Translations under genes and position numbers: made by a program | Shown: in pieces, positions 10,501 to 20,600 of the stretch | How the letters are laid out: the number at the start of each line of letters is the position of its first letter | Position numbering within the stretch: position 1 is the stretch's first letter | NCBI GenBank assembly: GCA_965220465.1 | Contig: CBDCPZ010000025.1 | Coordinates: forward strand, 558,001-622,000 | DNA: 64,000 bases | From: JAHDHW01 sp965220465 | GTDB lineage: Bacteria > Bacteroidota > Bacteroidia > Chitinophagales > Saprospiraceae | Direction: 5' to 3' | The notes under the pieces: model-generated | Told to the model about the DNA's origin: nothing | Seen by the model: only the letters and a program-made list of their open reading frames with translations | Databases searched by the model: none

Positions 10501-11267
10501 CTTACAGATTCTGTTGTAAAACAATCATTTTCACCATAAACTGAAATACTTCCACTTGAATTCCATTGCACCTGAACAGGGTTGGCATTTGGGTTACCAA
10601 TTATGGTTCCACCAACGACCGTCCAAACAAAGTATGGTATACCAAAAATCGCATCCGTTGAATAGGATACAATTGCTCCAGGACAGATGGTTGTAGGGCC
10701 TGTTATTTGACTTGGGTTAAGAGGAGGTGAAGGAACCGTTGATCCCTGGGTAACATTTATAACATAATCGCATATATCTCCACCACATCCATCAATCATA
10801 ATATAATAAGTTTGCCCAACGACAAAATTATTAAAATCCAAAGTCACTGGCCCAGTAGTACAGCCACATTGAAGAGAAAGTGGTTGTGAAGCCAAGCCAT
10901 CCATATTTACGCCTCCGAGATCGTCACAGGCTGCATAAAATCCAGCTTGGATCCCCTGATTACCACCACCGGATTGGCAATTAGAAGGTGTAATTACAAC
11001 AGTTATGGTTGTGGTACCTGCATAAAAAGCAATCCAGTCATCATTATTAAGAACAGCTGAGCCTCCGCAGCCAGGTATATTTTCAGTTATTTGATCTTGC
11101 GGCATCAAGGTACTACAATAACCATCCAAACCATTTTCACAATCAGGGTCAGCAAAACCGCATCCGTCTGCGGCAGGGTACGGAGGGCAATCAGGATCAG
11201 GTTGGGCATAAATGCCTATAATACATAGAAATAAGACAAAAGTTGTGAGTAAAACTTTCCTTTTCAT
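4545..11267 (-). CDS. Giant secreted SprB-repeat protein with T9SS type-B sorting domain
   Basis: This is a 2,240-residue surface or secreted protein. A signal peptide (MKRKVLLTTFVLFLCIIGIYAQ) is followed by a Cys-rich region to about residue 170 with a YYIMIDGCGGDICDYVI segment, then non-repetitive Ig-like sequence. By my count 21 SprB-like repeats follow (about residues 455-2070), each near 75 residues: xCNGxxDGSATVxxSGG, YxYxW, AGxYTVTVTDxNGCT. The last 100 residues hold the gliding-motility-associated C-terminal (type-B) signal: YIPNTFTPNNDGFND, IFSRWGELVYE, NGWDGKLNGEPMNPGVFVY and the terminal YKGDVTLKK. Such tails direct T9SS export across the outer membrane. SprB repeats are known from the Flavobacterium gliding adhesin; adhesion or gliding here is inference. 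A type-B giant with a near-identical tail sits directly upstream. Confidence 0.93.
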   Translation of the reverse strand: MKRKVLLTTFVLFLCIIGIYAQPDPDCPPYPAADGCGFADPDCENGLDGYCSTLMPQDQITENIPGCGGSAVLNNDDWIAFYAGTTTITVVITPSNCQSGGGNQGIQAGFYAACDDLGGVNMDGLASQPLSLQCGCTTGPVTLDFNNFVVGQTYYIMIDGCGGDICDYVINVTQGSTVPSPPLNPSQITGPTTICPGAIVSYSTDAIFGIPYFVWTVVGGTIIGNPNANPVQVQWNSSGSISVYGENDCFTTESVSLDVNVEVPPPGNDEGEYCAGSQYIYPGNGNPYTAGTYDIDFPGAGNLGCDSSVNLVVIEHPTPFIDIIETICEGEEIIVGGVPYNTTGNWNIVLETSFGCDSTIYLDLTVLDPYSFVLEPDPITCTVEQVVINGGLSMGDAYEWYTFDGCIEGATNFPTVTASCEGTYCLIVTSFGMNQGNQVECTEEFCMDVIEDNNGPDLEVDGTDVLCESNDDGTATVTVTGGAPAPFIYVWNTTPIQPTQTATGLSGGTYCVTVTSIGNGCTSEACYNVSAPPAIGIDIVSDDILCNGEDSGSATAIADGGAGGFSFAWDTNPIETTATINGLSAGTYTVTVTDANECTEESSVVITEPAAFDVNLSTNDALCNGGSSGSATISVSGGAGLLTYLWSPGGQDTDTAVNLTAGDYTVLVTDENGCTVEETVTITEPPAITLQTSNTETSCNNTPDGSATVMPSGGTGGYTYLWTPGNQETPTADNLTSGDYTVVVTDDNDCTATAIVTVSSPNGMTVNPSFTNASCNGGADGSATVTTSGGTPDYQYTWDTSPVQITPTATGLSAGTYNVTIEDMNGCEEYETFVITEPTAVTLSSTTTDALCNEDANGSATVTPSGGTGDYDYEWDTTPEQITATATGLGAGSYTVLVTDDNGCTATETVMISEPAVLSLTTNQTDALCNQSADGTATVAPSGGTGPYSYAWTGGQVDATAIDLLAGNYTVIVEDANGCTEEASVIIEEPEALALSLTGVDPDCNQSLNGTATVTPSGGTGAYTYLWDDGQTTSTATGLDGGTIGVVVTDANGCSETESINLIAPPALSLMTSQENILCFGEETGTAMVTPNGGTGPYTYQWDDNASQNTATAINLAAGTYTPTVTDANDCTAEITVDLTEPTAALAATGTSTDALCGQDDGTIDLTVTGGTPPYTYEWSNNDTNQDPQNLGPGTYSVVITDANGCTFTTSVQVSTPSGLEALVSVTDANCNGESNGQVDITVNGGVTPYDYQWSDPTYNGQQDLVDVLAGNYMLTLTDADGCTVTASAIVGQPALLTGTATPSQASCGGSDGSISLVVSGGTTPYGFEWENDVTGETYPNQSPNGLPQGNYTGVVTDDNGCSITLTASVTVPDGPVANISAVNLSCFEDNSGSIEVTVVGGDTPYTYEWNDAAYNGQEDLSDIPAGIWEVLITDDNSCSTTVMIEVTQPELLEVSATMTPVICFGENSGTVSAIATGGTGISTFVWDVDPNAAQAGIYNVVATDENGCTAETSVEVTEPAELMATATAIDVDCNGASTGSLLSNVTGGTGPYSYAWSGGLTDANPIDVPANIYTLIVTDFNGCTIFAQTEVEEPEILNASSTFVESTCGEANGSINLTVTGGVSPYSYLWSNTDTNEDPQDLVPGNYIVTVTDANDCTTVYGQTVTTPSALGISGTGADVACYEGSDGSTNITVTGGTPPFSYLWDDPANQTLEDAVNLTAGTYTVTVTDDNGCTISTSIIISEPPPFEATSLGATSVSCNGGNDGSIVITVSGGTAPYLSYQWDNTTQMIPDPDGLSAGSYTLTVTDSQGCTAVSETITIVEPDAMILTTSTVAAACNGSSDGSIELTVMGGTEPYTYNWNGGTYVDEDPANIPAGQYTVIVTDAEGCTQTTATTVDQPQALEIVIDNVSNYGGYNVTCWNTTDGTAEAIASGGTEPFSYAWSNGMNTGQIDDLAPGTYMVTVTDAEGCTNTNQVSLTAPQEIVATAAAVAADCYGESDGQVIVTSVSGGAAPYMYSIGASLSPVNQFVNLPAGEYDVTVEDVNGCQWTTMVEVTEPEEFVVDLGEDEEILLGDSVQLLPLLYPGGSVVDTFVWKEREVIEFEPWVTPTETQTYSIVVTNQSGCKAEDIILVRVKKERLVYIPNTFTPNNDGFNDIFWIQTGRGVASLNNFRIFSRWGELVYEHLNPQVGITYADPENGWDGKLNGEPMNPGVFVYVVEVTFIDGRVEIYKGDVTLKK
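5083..9905 (-). repeat. Array of 21 SprB-like repeats (protein-level tandem repeat)
   Basis: The repeats are about 210-230 bases each at DNA level. Each unit encodes a Cys near its start, a GG(T/A)xPYxYxW core and a TDxNGC end. Units near 7.2-9.4 kb are visibly more GC-rich and use different synonymous codons from units at either end, so the array is mosaic. Confidence 0.85.
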
Positions 11268-11306
11268 CAGGAGTAATAGTTTTGGTGTTAATCAAATAAG
11301 TTCGTT

Positions 11307-11314
11307 CAAATCTA
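11307..11314 (-). promoter_or_regulatory. Candidate -7 element for the SprB-repeat gene
   Basis: On the minus strand this reads TAGATTTG, an exact TAnnTTTG match, about 40 bases before the start codon. A TTTG exists upstream but 27 bases away, longer than usual, so the -33 element is doubtful. Confidence 0.35.
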
Positions 11315-11504
11315 AAAAAGTAAATATAATATAAAACGCAGCAAAATCATAAGGTTACCTGAGTAACAATACAATCACACAGCAAAAATTTACTCTTTTT
11401 GCTTAATTTTTGACAATCTAAAAAAGGTGGGAAGCTAATTATTGAATTGCGAAGATAAGTTATTTTTTCAATTTTGTCAAAAAGACACTAACATTTCTAA
11501 CAAT

Positions 11505-11537
11505 AAAAAGCATTCTTAATAGATAAGAATGCTTTTT
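11505..11537 (-). terminator. Terminator after the frameshifted Ig-like giant gene
   Basis: A 14-bp stem, AAAAAGCATTCTTA with TAAGAATGCTTTTT, has a 5-base loop. It sits 26 bases beyond the stop at 11563 on the minus strand, separating this gene from the SprB-repeat gene. Confidence 0.85.
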
Positions 11538-11562
11538 TAGTCCCAAATTTAATTTTTTGCTA

Positions 11563-14500
11563 TCATCGAATGAGCGTCACATCTCCTTTACTCAGCATGG
11601 TTTCACCATCTTTAAAACGGATTTCAGCATAATAGATAAAAACAGCATTTTCAAGGAATTCGCCTTTCAATGTTCCATCCCAACCAAACTGGTCAAACCC
11701 GGGATTGACATCATTTACTTCATAAACTAATGCGCCCCAACGATTAAAAACCCTAAACACCTTAATTTGCTCTACAGCCGAACCACAATATATTGTAAAG
11801 AAATCATTAAAACCATCACCATTTGGCGTAAAAACTGAAGGGATATAAATCGGTCTGTCTTCCGTAACAGTTATTGTGATTTCATCATTTACTTCGCAGC
11901 CTTGCTCATTTACTGCACTCAAAAAATAAGTCGTTGTTTCTAACGGTACAACCATTTGATTTAAACATGTATCACAGGATATTGAAGTAGTTGACGACCA
12001 ATTAAAATCAGTAATCGTCGAATTGGTTTGAGGCATTAATTGAACACTATCTCCAAAACTAATTAAACGATCTGGTCCTAAATCTAAAGTAAATTGTTCC
12101 GGTTCTTCCACAATCACTTCACTACTCCATTCGCAGCCTTCAGAGTCAATTATTGTTGCTTCATAAATTCCCCCGGATAAATCATAATACAAGTTTGCGG
12201 TAAAAGAAGTGGCCACATTCAAAGAATAAGTGTATTGACCGGAACCTCCTGTAACATTTTCAAAAGCGATTGAACCATCTTCTTCACCATTGCAACTTGG
12301 ATCTTCAACAACTAAATTAGCATCTATCAGCGTTGGTTCAATTAGCACAAATGAGTCAACAGAAATACAATTATTGGCATCGGTCATGGTTACAATATAC
12401 ATTCCGGCATTGAGATCAGAATTGCTTGTACCGAAAATCCCATTATTCCAATTATAATTAAAAGGTGGTTGACCATTGAGATTTGTAACCTCCAAAATAC
12501 CGTCGTATTCACCATTGCAAGAAATTGGTTCAGCTAGGGAAATAGCAGTAGAAATATCCGGTGTACAGTTACAATATTCTATCGCCGTGATTATTTCTGA
12601 AGGACAGCCAGATCCATCATCAATCTGAAAGGAATATTGTGTGCCACCAGGCATCATATCGCTTGTAAAAATATTTCCAACCAGGTTTCCTGAGTTTCCT
12701 AAAACAGTGTAGTTGTTTGAATTTCCGCCATTTATTTCAAAAGTAACCTCAAATTCATTACTCGTTGAACTACAATTTATTTCAAAGTTATTGATAACAG
12801 GAACCTCAATCACAGAAATCGAAACAATATTACTCGTTGCGTTTATTATGCCGTTACAGTTTGGTGAAGTAGACATATCCACTGAAATCACTTCATAATC
12901 AGTGCTGGCATTCGGGCTCACGGAAAGCGCATATCCATCGCTTATTCCATTCAATTGAATAGTATTTATGCCATCAGTTGAATATTGCACGTCAAAAGGC
13001 CCGGTTCCGTTAATATTAAAAACAATATCCGTTGATTCTCCCTGGCAAATAATGTTATCTCCTGAGAAAGATGCATTAGGGGTTTGAGTATAAACGAAAG
13101 GCTGACCGGCAGCTACTGAAATGCAGGGATCTTGCAAAGGATCTAGAACTGGAAAACCACTTCCATCATCATTGGCAACCACTGCTGAAATGTAATACGT
13201 TGTTCCAAAATTTAAAGAAAGATCATAATTAAAATCTGGTGTAGATCCAGTCAATAAGACGTTTCCAAGTATGGTCCCTGGGGAATCATGTACGACAAAT
13301 CCCAACACATCATTTCCATCAAAATTTAAACTCGCAGTATTGTGTTGTGCCGAAGCCGTTTCGTCTTCACAAACCGTCAAAGTAGCAAGTCCCATCGTTC
13401 CAGCGTCCGAAGTGCAAGTGCAAATAAAATTACCAGAAACAATTGTCGGTCCACAATTATTCGCATCATTTATTTCAAAATAATAATTTGAACCACTTGA
13501 CATCCAGTCACTTGTAAATATTTTTGTGCCATTATCCAAATTTCCGGGATCGCCGCTCACTGCATATGTTGCCTGGTCTCCGTTGATAATTTGAAACTCA
13601 ACCTGATAAGCAGTATTTGTCGAATTACAGATAAAGTTCATTTGAGATTCTATTGGAGCATCTACAACATTTATCAGTGAATTTCCTGAAAATGAGCCTG
13701 AACATGAAGCACCTGTATTATCATTTACACTAACAATTGAATAGTCAGAAGTAGTTGTTGGAAAAACCTCATATTGAAAACCATCAACTGGAATGTTTTG
13801 AAGCGGAAAATTTGACGTGCCATCTGTAAAAACTACGTCAAAAGGAGGAGTTCCAGCCGTGAAATTAAAAGTTAAAAATGAAGACCCACCATTACAAATT
13901 GTTGCTACCTCCGGAAATTGAAGCCACGGGCAGTTCACGAAAAATTACCGGAGTTCCTGAAGAAATAGAAAAGCAGGTATGATTTCTATCAACATTGCCT
14001 GATCCATCATCAGGGCCTGCAATTGCAGAAATATAATAGGTTGTGCCTGTATTCATACCTATTTGCATTCCAAAGTTGGTGTATTAGAAGTAGCATAAAC
14101 CGTCCAAGGATTTGAACCAATTCCATTGTGAATAACAAATTGAAGTAAATCTCCTGTATTTAAAACTTCTGTTCCTGAATTATGAATCCAGAAACTGTGT
14201 TATTTCTCACAAGCTTCCAAGCGGATTCGAATTCATCGTTCCAGCATCAGTTGTGCAAGTACAATTTTGTGTTCCACTAACCACTTCATCCGGACATGGA
14301 CTATTATCACTTACGTTGAAATTATAACTATTTCCAGCTGTAATTGGATCACTTGTAAAAATATTTCCACTCCAGGTTCCTGTTCCACCGGTTACATTAT
14401 AAGGGGTATTCCGTCCAATTATTTCAAAACTCACGGTAATTAAGTATAAGAAGCATCACAACTTTCAGTCAGGTTTATAATTTGCAAAGATGCAACAACA

Positions 14501-17202
14501 TTAATCGTAGCTGTCCCAGACGTTGATCCTGTACAAGCAAAAGCATCAGAAACAGCGATTAAAGAAAAAGTAGTGTTTGTGGAAACATTGACCATTTCAA
14601 CATGACCGTTGCTTAATTGCATTTAAAGTAATCGAGGGATTGACTCCATCAGAATATTCAACATCAAAAGGTCCGGAACCACTCAAATTAAAACTCAAAG
14701 GAACGGTTCCTGCTCCGCAAATCGTTGCATCTCCACTCAAAATAGCTGTCACAGGAGGGCTTTCATTAATTATTACTGGCGATCCGTTTATCGTTCCGCT
14801 ACATCCGTTGGCATCCCAAATTGAAAACAATGAATACGTGACATTTCCAGCAACGACAACCGTTTCAACAAAACCGTTATTTATATTATTTAATGGAAAA
14901 AAGTTGCTGCCATCGGTATAAACTACGTCAAATGGCCCACTTCCGGTCAAATTAAAAGTAATATCTGCATTCGATCCTGAGCAAAAGGTTCCACTGCCGG
15001 TTATCTGCCCCTGAAGGTGCAGTTCCGGCAGTAACTATTATTTCTACAATTTGCACACAATTATTTGCTGTAACAGCTCTTAAATAATAAGATTGTGGAT
15101 TTGAAACCACTGTATTGCTCAAAGCAAAGCAAAGGATTTCCTAAAATTGCAAAAGCCTGATTATCATAAAAATATTTTGTAAAAGTAGCTCCATTCGCAT
15201 CAATCAAAGTAACGGTATCCAAGTCAATCATTCCTCCGGGACAAATTGGTGCAGGTTGCAAAACAGTCAAATCAGGGGTATTTTCGATCACAACATTAAT
15301 CGGAGCAACATCAAAACAACCATTTGGCGTTTCATACCGAACCCAATAAATATTTGTTGAATAAACAAAAGTAGAAATCATCGGTCCATTTGCATTTGCA
15401 GCATCCAGACTGTCTGTATAAAAACTATATGTTCCACCGGGAAATCCATTCATTTCATTGATTGTTACCGTTGCAAGATCAGTTGAATCGGGAGTACATT
15501 TTGCCGAAGGATCGGTCACTTGCAATTGCGGATCTTCAATGGTTACATTTACAGAAGTGACATCAAAACAATTTGCACCAGTTTGCATCCTGATGTAATA
15601 AGTTCCGCTTACATTTACTGTTGGGGGAATAATTGGGTTTGTTCCGGCATTAGCATCAGCTTGATTTTGGTAATAGGTTATCGGTCCACCGCCACCAGCA
15701 GAATTATTAATCGCTATTGAAGTTAAATCAAATGAATTTCCAGAACAAGCTGCAGGAGGATCAGTTGCAGAAATATCCGGTTCGACAACAACATTTATAT
15801 TCAAACAATCTGAAGGCGAAGTTCCGCAATCATTGCTTGCGGTTACACAAACCGTTTCATTTGTCGTTCCAAAATCAACAGTTACCGAATCCAAAGTACT
15901 GCTGCCAATTATTGATGCGCCGCCCGTAACGATCCACGAATAACTGGTAGCATCTGATACATTGGCATAATAAACCACTCCCGCAGCATTCTGACAAATA
16001 CCATTTGGGCCATTCAAAGTTGGCTGTGCCGGAGCAGCTGGAAAAACAGTAATTGAAATCGTTTGAATACTGTCCTCTATCCCTGTAATGGTTACAGTAT
16101 AAATGGTTGATACCAAAGGCGATGCGTTTGGTGTTGCACTATTTGGATTATCTAAAGAAGCTGCCGGAGCCCAATTATAAGTATAACTTCCGGAGCCCAA
16201 AACATTAGCGTTTAGTTGAGTACTCTGTCCCTGGCAAATTTCATAATCACTTGCCGAAACAGTAACCGTTTCCACGCCGCTTACAATATCGATTACATAA
16301 TCACACTGATCTCCTCCCCAGCCATCAATCATGATGTAATAAGTTTCTCCAATCGTCAGATTTGTGGCTGTGAGTGTACCGGTTCCTTCGGCTGTTGGAT
16401 TCCAACAATTCGAAACTGTTGTAAAATTGGTACAATCATTTGTACTCAAAATCGCAGCTTGGATTCCATTACCAAACAAACAATTAGAAGAAGTAATATC
16501 CAAAACCGTAGTTGTATCAGAGGCTATAAAAGCGATCCAGGAGTTGTTTTCAAGAAATGCACAAAAGCCTGGAATTTCATCAGGAATATCATTAAAATTT
16601 GCTGTATTTCCACAATAACCATCCAAATCTTCTCCAAGTAAAACCGCATCACAACAAGCATCACCAGCTATCAAATTTCCACTACAACTTGTAACTCCAG
16701 GTGCGTATTAGCATTTGAAGCAAAAGCACAAATATCAAAAACCCCATTATTATCATTTCCATTTTCCCAAATCCTAACCCAATAAGTTGATCCAACATTT
16801 TGAAAATTACATCCATCATCAACAGTCAAGCAAAGGCATATTTCCACTTCCACTATTATCATCACAACTCACCAAAGCCAATGTATTACAATCTGGCTCC
16901 GCTATAAATTGCCATTCCACCATCAGTGATTCCAACAGCTCCCATTTCAACTGTAACCGTGGAATAGCCATTATTAGGCATAGTAAAAGTAAACCAGACA
17001 TCTCCTCCTGCATATCCGGCACAACCGGGAGCAGGGACTCCGCCAGTTGCAGTCGCACCCAAATTCAGATAATTTGTAAAACTACAAGAACTTTCCTACA
17101 GACAATGCTAATCGCACCGCAGGGATCATCATTGGATGGTTGGGAAAAAGATAAAAGTGCAAAAAATAAAAGTATTGTTGAAATAACCAGTTTTAAACTC
17201 AT
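11563..17202 (-). pseudogene. Giant secreted Ig-like protein with type-B T9SS tail, broken by many frameshifts
   Basis: One original gene of about 1,880 codons can be pieced together. It starts at the ATG ending at 17202 with a signal peptide (MSLKLVISTILLFFALLSFSQ). The N-terminus has YAGGDVWFTFTMPNNG, YWVRIWENGNDNNGVFDIC, and a YYIMIDGWGGDQCDYVI segment shared with the SprB-repeat protein. Several Ig-like modules follow (CSGSNADITFNLTGSGPFDVVYTDG type), then two SprB-like repeats and the type-B tail (YIPSVFTPNGDGFND ... SKGDVTLIR). I traced at least ten single-base shifts, near 17.09, 16.90, 16.83, 16.69, 15.13, 15.01, 14.61, 14.43, 14.21, 14.07 and 13.91 kb. Most lie next to short homopolymers. 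Residues 11563-13938 (791 codons) and 15061-16674 are intact. Protein motifs stay well conserved across the breaks, so this may be sequence error rather than decay. Confidence 0.8.
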
Positions 17203-17660
17203 CGTCAAATTCTTTTCAAGATTCTCATTTTGAAAAAACTTATTTGCCTTGAGTTTTGGTCAACTTAAATTGTAAGTGTCTGCAATGATTGTATAAAAAA
17301 GAGGTTATGTTTGAAAAGTACAATGCACGAAAAAACCTAACATGATGAGTTAATTTCAATGTATAACTCATTGCTAGCTAAGCGAATAAATAAAGAGGGG
17401 ATAATTCATTCGAAGGGACTGAAATTCAAGTGAATTAAAATTGGGCTGAATTCCACTATTTATTAAAGCAAAAGCTTTGCCACTTTAACGTTGAAAATGT
17501 AAAGCAAAGAAGGGAGATTTAGGAGAAAAACTAAGTTTTTATTATTATTTACCCCAAGTTGCGGATAGTCCATTTGAAACGGAGAATTTTGTGAGTAATC
17601 TTTGATTCCGATACAGAATTTGACGATTTCAGATGGATTAAAAATTATCCGCAACTTGAA
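17203..17660. other. Intergenic stretch between two giant genes
   Basis: No gene is supported in these 458 bases. The right part holds a 102-base inverted repeat (17556-17657) directly after the stop of the 2,811-residue gene. A 63-codon frame at 17463-17654 on the minus strand reads straight through that inverted repeat and is not called. Confidence 0.5.
17556..17657. repeat. Long-arm inverted repeat just after the 2,811-residue gene
   Basis: The outer 12 bp are perfect (AAGTTGCGGATA at 17556-17567, TATCCGCAACTT at 17646-17657). The arms extend inward as GTCCATTTGAAA against TTTCAGATGGAT with a 5-base bulge. The central 48 bases do not pair obviously. It starts 3 bases after the stop codon on the minus strand. 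It could act as a large terminator-like hairpin or be a MITE-like remnant; no T-run supports a simple terminator. Confidence 0.6.
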
Positions 17661-20600
17661 TTATTTAAAAAGAGTCACATCACCTTTGTATAAAATGGTG
17701 ATTCCATCGATAAATTCAATTTCAGCGAAATAGACAAAAACATCAGGATTTAAAATTTGGCCTTTGTAGGTTCCGTCCCAGCCATTTTGTGGGTCATCCG
17801 GCTGGAATTCACTTCTTTCAAAAACAACAGCTCCCCAACGATTGAATATTTGAAAGGTTTTAATTTTCAAAACATTCTTTCCCCCGTAAATCATAAATTT
17901 ATCGTTCGTTCCGTCATTATTTGGTGAAAAAGCATTTGGGATATAAACCAGCCTGTTTTTTTCAACTCTGATCGTGACCTCATCCGTCGAGCGGCAACCG
18001 GTTTCGTTTAAAACGGTAATCGAATAGGTTGAGGTTTGGAAAGGGGTCACCCATTGATTAAAGCAAGTATCGCAGAAAACGGGGTCATTTTGCTGCCAGA
18101 AAAAGGTGTCAATCTGTGAAAAGGAAACATTGAGCAACGGATCTAAATTAATGCTATCGCCGAGCGAAATCACCCTATCTTCTCCCAAATTGACGCTGAT
18201 GTCTGTTGGAAAATTCAAAGTGATTAAGGTGTCCCATTCACAGCCACTTGCATCCATAACAGTCAAATTATAAACTCCAGCGGATAGTCCGTTAAAAAAA
18301 CTATTCTGCACAAAGGACTGGCCATCAATAGAATACAGATAAGGCCCTTCTCCACCGATTTCACTTTCAACCTGAATGGAGCCATTGTTTACACCAAAAC
18401 AATCAGGATCAGTTGCCAAAACCAAAGCACCGGAAACAAAATCAGTCGTTCCCCCAACTGTGACCGCATCATTTGCCGTACAGCCATTTTCTATATTTGT
18501 AACCAGCAGCGTGAAAATACCGGTTTGGTTCACCTCCGGAGATAAGCTGCTATCACCGTTTAAAATTCCAGTACCCGTCCACAAATAATTGAAATTCAAT
18601 CCGGTGGAACTTCCACTTCCGTTTAAAAAAGCAGTCGGATTATCGCAATTCAGATCTTCTGCTTCGCCCGCTTCGGCAATCGGTAATTCGGTATTTGAAA
18701 TGACGGTTACGGAAGAAGAATCAATACAGCCATTTTCAGTATTTTCAATAATTAAAACATATTCACCGTCTTGATTGATGGTAGGCATCAAAGTAGATGC
18801 GCCGCTTTGTATTCCGCCTCCCAAAACGCTGATCCATTGGTAATCAAATTCAATTCCGACTGATGAATTTGTAGCATCGATTTGAATCTGCGTATCAATG
18901 CAATTTAATTCGGACGGTGGTATTATTTCAATCACCGGAAGTTGTATGTTTTCGTCAATAATTATCGTATCAAAAGCTGCGCAGCCATTTACAAAATTGG
19001 TGATTTGAAGCACATATTCCCCAGCTTCATCAACTTGTATTTGACTTTCATTGGAGAACATATTTCCACCAAAAAACCATTCAAAAATGATTTCATTAGC
19101 CGGTCCGGAACCTTCACCACTTAAAACGATACTACTGTTTTGACAGTTTATGCTTTGGCTTCCAACCGGGTCGATTTCTGCAAGCGGGAGATTTGTGTTT
19201 TCTTCTATAAAAATCTCACTTTCAGCAGAGCAGCCTGAGTAATTGCTGGAAACGATCAAAGTATAAAAGCCACCTTCTGTTACATTTTGCTGTAAACTAT
19301 TTCCGATGGAATCATTTTCTGAATCAAGCCAGAGGTATTCAATTTCACTTCCAACCGTGGAACCATTTGAGCTTATTTGAGCCAGTGCATTTTCACAGGT
19401 AATCGTATCAGAAGAAGACAATTCGGCAATAATCAATTCAGAAATATCCAAAACATCAATCGTCATTTCGGACGAACATCCGTTTGGAGCATTTATAGTT
19501 AAAATATATTCGCCAGGATCAGCAACCTGTGGATTTTGTTCATCGGAACTAAAATTATTTGGGCCGGTCCAAACATAATCTACGCCCGGCACGGTAGAAT
19601 TTCCTTGCAATTGAGCTATTGGATTTATACAACTTAAAGTGTCCGTTATTACTGCAATATCAGGGTTATCAGAATCTTCAATCACAAAAGCGGTAGCCAT
19701 TGCGCTGCAACCACTTGGAGCAGTAACGGTTAAAATATATTCGCCAGATTCGGTAACTTCAGGGTTTTGTTCGTCCGTACTAAAATTGTTCGGCCCCGTC
19801 CAAGCAAAAGTTACGTCAGGAGTAGTGGAATTACCCTGCAATTGGGCTATAGTCACGATACAATCCAAACTATCCCCAATGGCCGTTGCATCAGGAACAT
19901 CGGCATCTTGTTCAACCATCGCATTGGTTGTTGTTTCACAACCATTTTGAGCAATTACGGTTAAGAAATATTCGCCAGGTTCGGTAACTTCAGGATTCTG
20001 GTCATCTGACTCAAAATTATTTGGGCCCGTCCAACTGTAAGTCGCGTCGGGAGTTGTGGAATTTCCTTGCAATTGGATCATCAACATTTCACAATCCAAA
20101 GTATCTCCCAAAGCTGTCGCATCCGGTTCAGCAAAATCACCTAAAACAATAGCATTGCTTATTGCCGAACAACCGTTGGGAGCGATTACGGTTAAAACAT
20201 AAACGCCAACTTCTGTCACCTCAGGATTTTGTTCGCCTGAGCTAAAATTACTCGGACCCGTCCAACTATATTCTATTCCAAAAACTGTCGAATTTCCTTG
20301 CAATTGGCCAATCGAAATAGCGCAATTCAAAGTATCACCGACAGTTGAAACATCTGGAACTTCCGAGTCTTGTTCAACCATAGCACTGACTGTAGTTTCA
20401 CAACCATTTGACGCCAAAACGGTCAAAAAATATTCGCCAGGGTTGGTCACTTCAGGATTCTGTTCATCCGATACGAAATTGTTCGGACCCGTCCAACTGT
20501 ATAACACATCGGGTGTGTTGGAATTTCCTTGCAATTGAACTAAAGATGCGCCACAATCTAAGGTATCACCAATTGCTGTTGCATCAGGCATTTCAGTGTC

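Noticed and set aside
4545..11267. Naming the 2,240-residue protein sprB
   Set aside because: It shares SprB-type repeats and a type-B tail, but so do many unrelated T9SS proteins; the full-length SprB architecture and gliding-gene neighbours are not seen.
11563..17202. Programmed frameshifting as an explanation for the broken giant gene
   Set aside because: Programmed sites occur once or twice per gene at slippery heptamers; ten or more scattered shifts cannot be explained this way.
17463..17654. A 63-codon minus-strand frame downstream of the 2,811-residue gene
   Set aside because: It reads through an inverted repeat and has no recognisable protein character.
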